Part shown: piece after piece, positions 1 to 5,808 of the stretch
Position numbering within the stretch: the first letter of the stretch is position 1
Layout: the number at the start of each line of letters is the position of its first letter
Origin: Holosporales bacterium
GTDB taxonomy: Bacteria; Pseudomonadota; Alphaproteobacteria; UBA3830; JAIRMZ01
Assembly: GCA_031255325.1 (NCBI GenBank)
Contig: JAIRST010000030.1
Coordinates: 1-8,949 of the forward strand
Direction: 5' to 3'
Length of the DNA: 8,949 bases
Program-made: the position numbers and the translations under genes
The notes under the pieces: generated by a model
Database searches by the model: none
Seen by the model: only the letters and a program-made list of their open reading frames with translations
What the model was told of the DNA's origin: nothing

Positions 1-532
1 CTTGAACAACTGTAGCCGCGACATTCATTGTAATTTTTTCATAACGATCGATTTTCGCCTGGGCAGTGTGTTTCGGTTTACTATCTATATCAAGTAAATG
101 AGCAGGATCAGACCCTTTGGGAAGGACATGTTTGAGAAGTTTCCCCCCTCCCATGAAATACGGTGCTTTAATCTCTTCCTTATGTGAGCGATCAAGGGTT
201 GTGTTGTTTTGTAATTGTGCTTTTTCATCAAGGGCAACCTTGACGCTAAGAATATCTCCTACCCGGCAAGCGCGTTGGTCTTTAAAAAAAGATCGAGAGC
301 CCGCTTGCCATAGCGAATTCGGTAATTGACGCCCTTTTGTAGGGTACGGCATGGGCATCGTAACCGGTCTATAATCGGGTAACGTTGTTGGGTTACGAAT
401 TTTTGTTAAACGAGGTTTCTCCCCGATTTGGGACAAACGATCTTGCATCCCTGTACATGCACTGAGCATAAGGGTCATGCCCCATAAAACGGGGTAAAAA
501 ATTCTAAAGGGTCTATCCCTGAATAGGTACAA
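1..532 (-). CDS. flgH: Flagellar L-ring protein FlgH (partial, 3' end outside window)
   Basis: FlgH is the outer-membrane lipoprotein that forms the L-ring bushing around the flagellar rod. About 177 codons are visible and the C-terminal part lies beyond the left edge. I see a lipobox LSAC with the lipidated Cys near residue 26. It is followed by the FlgH signature SLWQAGSRSFFKDQRACRVG and then DILSVKVALDEKAQLQNNTT. The first in-frame ATG (478) leaves only seven residues before the Cys, too short for a signal peptide. I therefore place the start at the TTG at 532, which gives a leader with three Arg residues and a hydrophobic IFYPVLWGMTLML stretch. This start overlaps the end of flgA by 20 nt. 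No clear Shine-Dalgarno precedes it, so the start is uncertain while the gene identity is firm. It is the last visible gene of the flgFGAH operon. Confidence 0.9.
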   Translation of the reverse strand, partial: MYLFRDRPFRIFYPVLWGMTLMLSACTGMQDRLSQIGEKPRLTKIRNPTTLPDYRPVTMPMPYPTKGRQLPNSLWQAGSRSFFKDQRACRVGDILSVKVALDEKAQLQNNTTLDRSHKEEIKAPYFMGGGKLLKHVLPKGSDPAHLLDIDSKPKHTAQAKIDRYEKITMNVAATVVQ

Positions 533-1190
533 TATCGACAATTCTATTATCATGAACAATTCCTTCCACGACTTTTCCAGATTGTGTATTCACAACACGA
601 ATGGTGTCGCCGCATCCACCTTCTTCCAGGGCTTTGCCACGAACTGTTGCCAGTAAATTCTGCATCTTGACACGAAGCATAACGAAAGTGTTGCGCTTGA
701 TAAGAATGGGTTTCCGGACATCCGTAAAGCGAACAGGCACTTCTGCACGCACAAAAGAACATACAGTTTTTCCTATGATTTCCTGTGGATCTTTGATGAT
801 GCTATTTCCGATACGATCTTCTGATACGGCCTTCCACGTAAGATCTTTTGCGCCAATAATATCACCGGAGCGCTTAAAGTCTATAAAGACAGGTACCTGC
901 ACAGTATGCTTCTTTTGCCTTTTCATAGAGGACGTAGGAACTTCTCGTATCACATGCACCGTATGAAGTTCCGCACAAGATAAATGGTGCTTCTTGGCTA
1001 TGGTTTCCAAAAAGGCGGCAGAAATTTCCTTTTGTTGCCCAAGAGCAGGCGCTGGCATTACAAAAATGTCCTGAACGCCATCCGGTAACTCGAAAAGGTC
1101 ACTCAAGCGTACTTCTTCCCCGTGTACAATAACATCAGCGTTTCCTTGTATTCCTAGCAACAGGCAAAAGAAAAAGAATATTTTCTTCAT
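513..1190 (-). CDS. flgA: Flagellar basal body P-ring formation protein FlgA
   Basis: FlgA is the periplasmic chaperone needed to assemble FlgI into the P-ring. The 225-aa product is close to the usual family length of about 220. It starts with a signal peptide (MKK, then a Phe/Leu-rich hydrophobic stretch, up to about residue 19). The C-terminal half carries the SAF-like FlgA domain: KRSGDIIGAKDLTW, then the family-typical tail with VKMQNLLATVRGKALEEGG and DTIRVVNTQSGKVVEGIV. The ATG at 1190 lies 3 nt after the flgG stop. An AGGA Shine-Dalgarno inside the end of flgG, 8 nt upstream, supports this start and suggests translational coupling. flgI itself is not in the window. Confidence 0.95.
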   Translation of the reverse strand: MKKIFFFFCLLLGIQGNADVIVHGEEVRLSDLFELPDGVQDIFVMPAPALGQQKEISAAFLETIAKKHHLSCAELHTVHVIREVPTSSMKRQKKHTVQVPVFIDFKRSGDIIGAKDLTWKAVSEDRIGNSIIKDPQEIIGKTVCSFVRAEVPVRFTDVRKPILIKRNTFVMLRVKMQNLLATVRGKALEEGGCGDTIRVVNTQSGKVVEGIVHDNRIVDIVPIQG

Positions 1191-1193
1191 GGC

Positions 1194-1982
1194 TTACATC
1201 CTATGAATCGTTTCCATCATTTGGTCGGAAGTTTCAATAACCTTTGAATTAAACTCATAGCTGCGTTGTGCCGTAATAAGGTCTGTTAATTCCTGAACGA
1301 TATTAACGTTGGAAGATTCCAGATACCCTTGTAAAAGTGTTCCTAAACCGTTCATTCCCGGACGCGCCGTAATAGGGTTTCCTGAAGCATTTGTCTCTAT
1401 ATAAAGGTTATGCCCAATGGGTTTTAATCCACCGGCATTGGGAAAGGTCGCCAGCTCTATTTGACCGAGATTTTGCATCGCCACTTGGCCAGGGAATTTA
1501 GCGAAAACCTGACCGTCTCCATTGACGGTGATTTCCATAGCTCCTTCAGGAATGGTAATATGGGGCGACAATCGATAACCATCTGGTGTTGTCAGCTCGC
1601 CGTCGGGATTTACTTCCAAGGTACCTGCCCGTGTATAGGCAATTTCCTCATTTGGCTGCTCAATTTGTAAAAATCCTCGTCCTTCGATAACAAGATCAAG
1701 CGGTCTGTCTGTCTTAGTGACCATTCCCGGTTCATGTGAACGAATAATCGAGGCTAGTTTCACACCCAACCCTTGAATACGGCCTGCAAGATCTATCGTA
1801 TTATTCTCTGAGGTCGGTGCCCCCACAGAACGTTGCACTTGATAGACCAAGTCTTGAAAAAGCGCCATCGCTTTGCGATAACCCGGCGTATTGACGTTGG
1901 CAATATTGTTCGCGATAGTATCAACACGCTGCTGCTGGGCAGCCATACCTGTTGCAGCAATATTTAAAGAATTTGAAGACAT
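1194..1982 (-). CDS. flgG: Flagellar distal rod protein FlgG
   Basis: FlgG builds the distal rod that spans the periplasm between MS-ring/proximal rod and hook. The 262-aa protein matches the normal family length (about 260). It begins with the rod/hook N-terminal heptad region (ATGMAAQQQRVDTIANNIAN followed by VNTPGYRKA). The middle contains FLQIEQPNEEIAYTRAGTLEVNPDG, typical of the FlgG/FlgE core. It ends with the axial-family C-terminal helix (GYLESSNVNIVQELTDLI, then TAQRSYEFNSKVI). The Shine-Dalgarno AAGGA sits 7 nt before the ATG. It lies 12 nt downstream of flgF and 3 nt upstream of flgA. FlgF is the alternative paralogue, but the length and C-terminus favour FlgG. Confidence 0.96.
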   Translation of the reverse strand: MSSNSLNIAATGMAAQQQRVDTIANNIANVNTPGYRKAMALFQDLVYQVQRSVGAPTSENNTIDLAGRIQGLGVKLASIIRSHEPGMVTKTDRPLDLVIEGRGFLQIEQPNEEIAYTRAGTLEVNPDGELTTPDGYRLSPHITIPEGAMEITVNGDGQVFAKFPGQVAMQNLGQIELATFPNAGGLKPIGHNLYIETNASGNPITARPGMNGLGTLLQGYLESSNVNIVQELTDLITAQRSYEFNSKVIETSDQMMETIHRM

Positions 1983-1994
1983 AAAAGGTTCCTT

Positions 1995-2714
1995 TTAAAC
2001 AATTTTTACTAAGCGATCGGTGGCATCATCTTGCCGTTCTTTATGGGAATCCATGGCGTATTGAATTTCTTGATAGCGACGCAGGACTTCTATCATCTTT
2101 GTAACCTCATAAATGGGATTGATATTGGATTGTTCAAGCATCCCTTGAAGAATCTCCGCTTGATCGTTAATCACAGGCTCCTCCTCTGCTCTCAGCAAAT
2201 TGTGCCCTTTTGGTACTAAACTTTGTTCGTCCTCAAAGGAAAATGCTTGGATTCTTCCTAAAATATGTTGATCTACGGAAATTGTTCCATCACAAGCTAC
2301 TTCTATGGATTTCGTGCCTGCTGGAATGACAATAGGCGAGCCATTAGCATCCAAAAGAGGATCTCCTGAAGAGGTAACGATTCGTGATGAAGCGTCCAGT
2401 TCAAAAACGCCACATCGTGTATAGTAAGTCCCTTGTTCCGTTTGGATAGGAAAGAATCCTTTACCATGAATCATGAGATGCAGAGCATTTCCCGTGTGTT
2501 GTCCTGGTCCTTCTGTAAAATCACGCAGGATTCCGCGTTCTCTTACAAAGGATAGGTTATGGTTCGTGCCAGCTGATTTAATGTGATTTTCAAAACACGT
2601 TTTCTCGCTCTTGTATCCTATAGTTCCGGTATTCGCGAGATTCTGAGCGATCACGTCCATCATGCGCTGTAATGCTTTCTGCTGAGAAAGAGCAACAAGA
2701 GATCCGCTATCCAT
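1995..2714 (-). CDS. flgF: Flagellar proximal rod protein FlgF
   Basis: FlgF is a minor component of the flagellar proximal rod, exported by the flagellar type III apparatus. The 239-aa protein opens with the FlgF-type N-terminus (SLVALSQQKALQRMMDVIAQ, then NLANTGTIGYKSE). It has the central GKGFFPIQTEQGTYYTRCG segment and closes with the axial C-terminal helix (MLEQSNINPIYEVTKMIEVL). The open frame continues upstream to an ATG at 2843. I choose the ATG at 2714 because family homology begins there, a GAGGA Shine-Dalgarno sits just upstream (2719-2723), and the sigma-54 promoter at 2751-2766 would lie inside the longer version. It is the first gene of the minus-strand flgFGAH operon and is divergent from fliL. 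Confidence 0.94.
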   Translation of the reverse strand: MDSGSLVALSQQKALQRMMDVIAQNLANTGTIGYKSEKTCFENHIKSAGTNHNLSFVRERGILRDFTEGPGQHTGNALHLMIHGKGFFPIQTEQGTYYTRCGVFELDASSRIVTSSGDPLLDANGSPIVIPAGTKSIEVACDGTISVDQHILGRIQAFSFEDEQSLVPKGHNLLRAEEEPVINDQAEILQGMLEQSNINPIYEVTKMIEVLRRYQEIQYAMDSHKERQDDATDRLVKIV

Positions 2715-2718
2715 AGTA

Positions 2719-2724
2719 TCCTCA
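2719..2724 (-). promoter_or_regulatory. Ribosome binding site deciding the flgF start
   Basis: On the minus strand TGAGGA lies 4 nt before the ATG at 2714. This is the best Shine-Dalgarno match near any candidate flgF start. Together with the family-typical N-terminus that follows, it rules in the short form over the upstream ATG at 2843. Confidence 0.7.
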
Positions 2725-2750
2725 CAATAAAGACGAACTGTTTTTATAGA

Positions 2751-2766
2751 TGCAGGTTTCGTGCCA
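2751..2766 (-). promoter_or_regulatory. Sigma-54 (RpoN) -24/-12 promoter for flgFGAH
   Basis: Read on the minus strand, this is TGGCACGAAACCTGCA. The known sigma-54 consensus is TGGCACG-N4-TTGCA. The match has the full -24 TGGCACG block, exactly 10 nt between the invariant GG and GC, and a single difference (C for T) in the -12 block. The predicted transcript would start near 2740, about 26 nt before the flgF ATG, leaving room for the GAGGA ribosome site. Sigma-54 control of middle flagellar genes is established in Caulobacter and other bacteria. The activator (FlbD or FleQ type) and its binding sites cannot be identified here. Confidence 0.8.
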
Positions 2767-2778
2767 TTCTGTAATCCA

Positions 2779-2806
2779 TTGAAAAATAAGAAATAAAAAA
2801 TATTCT
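2779..2806 (+). promoter_or_regulatory. Possible housekeeping (sigma-70-like) promoter for fliL
   Basis: TTGAAA (2779-2784, 5 of 6 match to TTGACA) is separated by 16 nt from TATTCT (2801-2806, 4 of 6 match to TATAAT). It would start transcription near 2813, about 90 nt before fliL. The region is A-rich, so a chance match is quite possible. Confidence 0.3.
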
Positions 2807-2812
2807 GCTTTT

Positions 2813-2831
2813 TGGCACTAGGAAAAAATGC
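2813..2831 (+). promoter_or_regulatory. Degenerate sigma-54-like element facing fliL
   Basis: A perfect -24 hexamer TGGCAC (2813-2818) points toward fliL, and a TGC (2829-2831) follows. The GG-to-GC spacing is 14 nt rather than the strict 10. The spacer contains a run of six A (2823-2828), and removing four of them would restore exact spacing. As written it should not work as a sigma-54 promoter. It may be a decayed copy, or only a chance half-site. Confidence 0.25.
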
Positions 2832-2890
2832 TTGTTTCGTCAACCAATCATTAACGGATAGGCCTTACTTTTCCCCTAAGACTATGGCAT

Positions 2891-2897
2891 GAGGAGG
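2891..2897 (+). promoter_or_regulatory. Strong ribosome binding site for fliL
   Basis: GAGGAGG is a very strong Shine-Dalgarno. It lies 1 nt before the ATG at 2899 but 7 nt before the ATG at 2905. The spacing therefore favours the second ATG as the fliL start. Confidence 0.75.
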
Positions 2898-2904
2898 CAT
2901 GAAC

Positions 2905-3408
2905 ATGGATAAAGATGAATCGGAAGGAAACACCACTTCTTTTTTATCAAAGGCGCGATGGATAAAATGGATCGTAAGTGGTGCCATTTCTATGGGAACT
3001 ATAGGGGGAGGATATTGGGGATATGCACTTTATACAAAAAAAGCTCCCTTTCCATGGTCTTGTATGCATACAGGAACAACGGCTCGGAAAAGTCTTTATT
3101 ACGAGCTTCCCGATATTATTACCAACATTGCTTCTCATAAGAAAGTCAAATTGGGCATCACGTTAGAGTTAGCTCTAGGAACAAATCTTAAACAGTTCGA
3201 TACTTTAAAACCGCATCTTATCGACCAGCTTCAGATGTTTGCACGAGGATTATGCGCAAAGGATCTGGAAAACGGGGCCCATACGACAGGATATGATTGG
3301 GCGGGAACTCACGTTCGTTTGCGTGAGGCTATTTATGCACGCCTGAAGGTGATTACAGATCCCATAAAAATAAACGACGTTCTCTTTCGAGAATTGACCA
3401 TTCAGTAA
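2905..3408 (+). CDS. fliL: Flagellar basal body-associated protein FliL
   Basis: FliL is an inner-membrane protein that rings the stator units and supports motor torque and motility. The protein has 167 aa from the ATG at 2905, or 169 from the ATG at 2899. There is a short charged cytoplasmic tail, then one membrane segment (about residues 22-43, WIVSGAISMGTIGGGYWGYA), then a periplasmic domain. Family features include YYELPDIITNI, KLGITLELAL, a FARGL..DL segment, LREAIYARL and the C-terminal INDVLFRELTIQ. It opens the plus-strand operon and lies 14 nt upstream of fliM, the arrangement usual in alphaproteobacteria. The spacer and linker between membrane segment and domain contain two Cys, otherwise nothing odd. 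Confidence 0.92.
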   Translation: MDKDESEGNTTSFLSKARWIKWIVSGAISMGTIGGGYWGYALYTKKAPFPWSCMHTGTTARKSLYYELPDIITNIASHKKVKLGITLELALGTNLKQFDTLKPHLIDQLQMFARGLCAKDLENGAHTTGYDWAGTHVRLREAIYARLKVITDPIKINDVLFRELTIQ

Positions 3409-3422
3409 GAGAATATATTATT

Positions 3423-4364
3423 ATGCAACATACTTCTTTTGTAGCAAGACATCATAAAAACTCTTATGCACCGCTTTCCCATACAGAGCGGAAATTAAAC
3501 GTCCTCTCAAAAATGCAGGACATTTCCAGTCGCGTTCTTCCTAGTCTAGAAAATATATTTGATAAATTTTTACGAAAAACAACTGTTAGTTTACGCAATC
3601 TTGCAAAAGATACCATTGATGCAGAAGAAATGCGCGTTTATTGCACGCGCTTTGGGGAATACATCGATGCCCTTTCTTCCCCTTCATTGATGGCTGTGTT
3701 TCAGATTGAGCAATGGAATTGTTTTTCCATCCTGCGCATAGATGAAACACTGCTGGATACTATTATCGACTCTCTGTTAGGGGGACGTGAGCATAAACAA
3801 TATCATCGAGACCATGGCAAGCTAACGCACATCGAACAGACGCTAATTGAAAAATTCGTCAACGTTATGCTTGCTGATTTCTCAGCCATTTTTTCCAATG
3901 TTACCCCCATACATTGTATTTTGGATCGTATAGAGTTCGTCCCACGGTTTGCGATGATTTCTCCAGCCTCTAGCGCCACTATTATTATGGAAACGCAATT
4001 TCTGATTGGCACTCAAAAAGGGGGTATTGAATTGGCCATTCCTCAAATAGCTTTTTCTTATATTCAACATGATTTGCCTCAATTATCGAGCGAAAAAGAG
4101 AAAGCGCGTACGCCAGGATGGCAAGAACATATGAAAAACGAGATTTTATCAACAACCTTAGAAGTGCGTGCTGTTCTTAAAAATATGGTAGTTCCTCTGC
4201 AAGAAACACTCACATGGAGAGTTGGAACTTATATCCCTTTGGGAATTTCAGCAGATAGCCCTATTACCCTTTGCTGCGAGAACGAAACGTTCTTTTCAGG
4301 TATTATGGGACAAAAAGCGCATTGCATTGCTGTTCAAATTCAAAAAGGTCATAAAGGAGAATAG
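3423..4364 (+). CDS. fliM: Flagellar motor switch protein FliM (divergent N-terminus)
   Basis: FliM is the middle component of the cytoplasmic C-ring. It links FliG to FliN and normally binds phosphorylated CheY. The 313-aa product is slightly shorter than the usual 320-340. The middle domain runs from about residue 37 to 230: SLENIFDKFLRKTTVSLRNL, then FGEYIDALSSPSLMAVF, and IDSLLGG before the conserved LTHIEQTLIEKFV. A C-terminal SpoA/SpoIIIF-like domain follows from about 245, with LEVRAVLKNMVVPLQETLTW. Two oddities stand out. The N-terminal CheY-binding motif (LSQ-EIDALL type) is absent, with only LSHTERKLNVL at 18-28. The GGxG motif reads GGRE at 120-123. It has only a weak Shine-Dalgarno (AAGAGA, about 10 nt upstream). 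It sits between fliL and a coiled-coil gene. Confidence 0.93.
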   Translation: MQHTSFVARHHKNSYAPLSHTERKLNVLSKMQDISSRVLPSLENIFDKFLRKTTVSLRNLAKDTIDAEEMRVYCTRFGEYIDALSSPSLMAVFQIEQWNCFSILRIDETLLDTIIDSLLGGREHKQYHRDHGKLTHIEQTLIEKFVNVMLADFSAIFSNVTPIHCILDRIEFVPRFAMISPASSATIIMETQFLIGTQKGGIELAIPQIAFSYIQHDLPQLSSEKEKARTPGWQEHMKNEILSTTLEVRAVLKNMVVPLQETLTWRVGTYIPLGISADSPITLCCENETFFSGIMGQKAHCIAVQIQKGHKGE

Positions 4365-4369
4365 TTATA

Positions 4370-4873
4370 ATGCTAGAAATAGCTGTTGCTGGAGGGGTAA
4401 TTCTCTTATTAGGAGGAATCATATCTTGCTTCATAATAATAAATGGGCACATCGTGAAATTTGAAAAGTTCGTTCAAAAATCTATCAATGAAGTAAAAAA
4501 TTTAGAGAAATCTATTTCTGATAAAGCGCAGGAAGTACGTCGAGAATTTTCCTTATGTCAGGAAAAGGGATCCGCTGTAGAAATGCGCCTTAGTCAAAAA
4601 ATTAGCAATGCAGAACGCATAACAGCAGAAGTGCGTGCTTTAATATCCCAAATGGGGCATTTGATAGAACACTTTGCGAAATTAAAGAATACCCGGGAAC
4701 TGCATACTCCCTTGCATCCTGAAGAGCAAGACACAGCAGTTGTTAATTTTTCAAAGACTACGTCAAAGCCTACCTTTAAAAAAATTGAGATAAAGAAACC
4801 CCTTCAGATACGAAAAACAAATAATTCTCTGGCGGGGAAAAATCTATTGAAAATCTTGAAAGGTGTGTACTAG
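4370..4873 (+). CDS. Membrane-anchored coiled-coil flagellar-locus protein (DUF6468-like)
   Basis: This is a 167-aa protein of unproven function. It has one N-terminal membrane segment (about residues 4-27, Gly/Leu/Ile rich) and then a long charged helical, likely coiled-coil region (about 30-110), including VKNLEKSISDKAQEVRREFS and AERITAEVRALISQMGHLIE. The tail is basic and low-complexity (KKIEIKKPLQIRK). Architecture and position between fliM and a MotE-type gene fit the alphaproteobacterial DUF6468 family as I remember it; this was not searched. It starts 5 nt after the fliM stop, with AGGAGA about 9 nt upstream. The context suggests a motor or stator accessory role, which is inference. 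The basic tail might face the cytoplasm, but the orientation is not certain. Confidence 0.8.
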   Translation: MLEIAVAGGVILLLGGIISCFIIINGHIVKFEKFVQKSINEVKNLEKSISDKAQEVRREFSLCQEKGSAVEMRLSQKISNAERITAEVRALISQMGHLIEHFAKLKNTRELHTPLHPEEQDTAVVNFSKTTSKPTFKKIEIKKPLQIRKTNNSLAGKNLLKILKGVY

Positions 4874-4886
4874 TGGAGAGACACGA

Positions 4887-5567
4887 ATGAAACTTGTTTT
4901 CGTTGGTCCCTTGAAAGTTTTTTCTGTTTGGATAATAGTATTAACAAGTTTTTGTGCCGAGATAGGGGATTTTTCTTTCTTAAAAAAAGCTTATGCGTCG
5001 TTGACAGAAACCGCTCCTCAAAAGACGATTCAAAAACCACCCCAATCCTCTTTTCCTTTAAAAGCTAATAAAAAACCAACGAAATTCGATCCTTCGCATT
5101 ATTCCCCTGCTGTTATCGCTGCTATCATTACTGAGTTACAGGAACACCGAGACGTTGCGAACGCCTCAAAGGCATCGGAAGAGTTACAAATACAGCAGCT
5201 TAAAGTTTTGAATCAGCGTATAGCATTTTTAGAGCAAACGTTTCTTTTACTTAAAGAACGCCTTGAACCCTATAACAAAAAACAACGAACGGAAATTCAA
5301 AAGATCGTGAAAATCTTTGAAAACATGCGTTCTAAAAACGCTGCACAGATCATTGAAGAACTCCCTGATGATGTACAAGCTTTTATCTTTAGCGCCATGA
5401 AAGAAATCAAAACCGCCCCCATCCTTTCTTCCATGCATCCTAAAAATGCTTCGAGAGCAGCGGAGATTCTCGCAAGAACTTCTGGTGAAGGGCATCGTCC
5501 TCTTGTAGATCCTTCTCAAATTTTGGAAAAAGTAAAGAATTTACTTCCTGTGAAGCAGAAATCATAA
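4887..5567 (+). CDS. MotE-type periplasmic motility protein (MgtE N-terminal-like domain)
   Basis: This 226-aa protein resembles the MotE family. In Sinorhizobium, MotE is a periplasmic chaperone that stabilises the motility protein MotC. An N-terminal hydrophobic segment (about residues 9-24) acts as signal or anchor, with a possible AYA site near 35-37. A proline/lysine-rich linker follows, then a coiled coil (about 75-135, VIAAIITELQEHRDVANASK onward). Last comes an MgtE-N-like helical domain at about 140-195: IVKIFENMRSKNAAQIIEEL, then ILSSMHPKNASRAAEIL. The frame opens at an ATG at 4863, inside the upstream gene. I prefer 4887 because GGAG sits 8 nt before it and a normal signal-like N-terminus follows. 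It is the last gene of the fliL operon. The exact partner here is unknown. Confidence 0.82.
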   Translation: MKLVFVGPLKVFSVWIIVLTSFCAEIGDFSFLKKAYASLTETAPQKTIQKPPQSSFPLKANKKPTKFDPSHYSPAVIAAIITELQEHRDVANASKASEELQIQQLKVLNQRIAFLEQTFLLLKERLEPYNKKQRTEIQKIVKIFENMRSKNAAQIIEELPDDVQAFIFSAMKEIKTAPILSSMHPKNASRAAEILARTSGEGHRPLVDPSQILEKVKNLLPVKQKS

Positions 5568-5628
5568 ACCATCCCTAAAATATATTAAGGTTGCCCTTCT
5601 TCCCTTTTTGGTGTTAGGTATTTTAAAT

Positions 5629-5705
5629 CGGAGTGTAGCGCAGTCAGGTAGCGCACCACGCTGGGGGTGTGGTGGTCGTGGGTTCGAATCCCGCCACTCC
5701 GACCA
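5629..5705 (+). tRNA. tRNA-Pro (anticodon GGG)
   Basis: A complete 77-nt cloverleaf can be folded by eye. The acceptor stem is CGGAGTG/CACTCCG. The D arm has GCGC/GCGC, the anticodon stem is CCACG/TGTGG, and the T arm is GTGGG-TTCGAAT-CCCGC. The anticodon loop CTGGGGG places GGG at 5663-5665, reading CCC and CCU (Pro). The discriminator base A is followed by an encoded CCA. It lies 61 nt after the MotE-type gene on the same strand and converges with ybgC. Neither a clear promoter of its own nor a terminator hairpin is visible nearby, so it may be co-transcribed or use a weak promoter. Confidence 0.97.
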
Positions 5706-5808
5706 TAAAAATTTTCAAGTATAATTCCTTACTATTACTAAAATTTATTTCTTACCAAAAAATTCCTATCTCCCTCAGCTAAAAAGAGAGAAGAATGAGG
5801 TAAAGACG
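5706..5808. other. AT-rich convergent spacer between tRNA-Pro and ybgC
   Basis: I see no gene here. The only inverted repeat is CCTCA (5773-5777) with TGAGG (5796-5800) around an 18-nt loop. It has no GC-rich stem or adjoining T tract, so I do not call it a terminator. The AAAATTTT-type palindromes next to the tRNA are expected in such AT-rich sequence. Confidence 0.5.

Noticed and set aside
117..329. 70-codon plus-strand open frame opposite flgH
   Set aside because: It is a shadow of flgH, whose conserved protein is read on the minus strand. It has no recognisable features.
601..966. 121-codon plus-strand open frame opposite flgA
   Set aside because: It lies wholly antisense to a well-supported flgA and looks like a codon-bias shadow rather than a gene.
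2715..2843. N-terminal 43-codon extension of flgF to the ATG at 2843
   Set aside because: It has no FlgF homology, no good ribosome site, and would run across the sigma-54 promoter. The conserved N-terminus and GAGGA site support 2714.
5247..5519. 90-codon minus-strand open frame opposite the MotE-type gene
   Set aside because: It is antisense to the MgtE-N-like domain with no homology or ribosome site that I can see.
5629..5705. tRNA-Pro 3' end as an integration (att) site
   Set aside because: No integrase or mobile genes are nearby and no repeat of the tRNA 3' end is seen in the window.
5773..5800. Inverted repeat CCTCA ... TGAGG as a terminator
   Set aside because: A 5-bp stem with an 18-nt loop and no adjoining T-tract is too weak to call.
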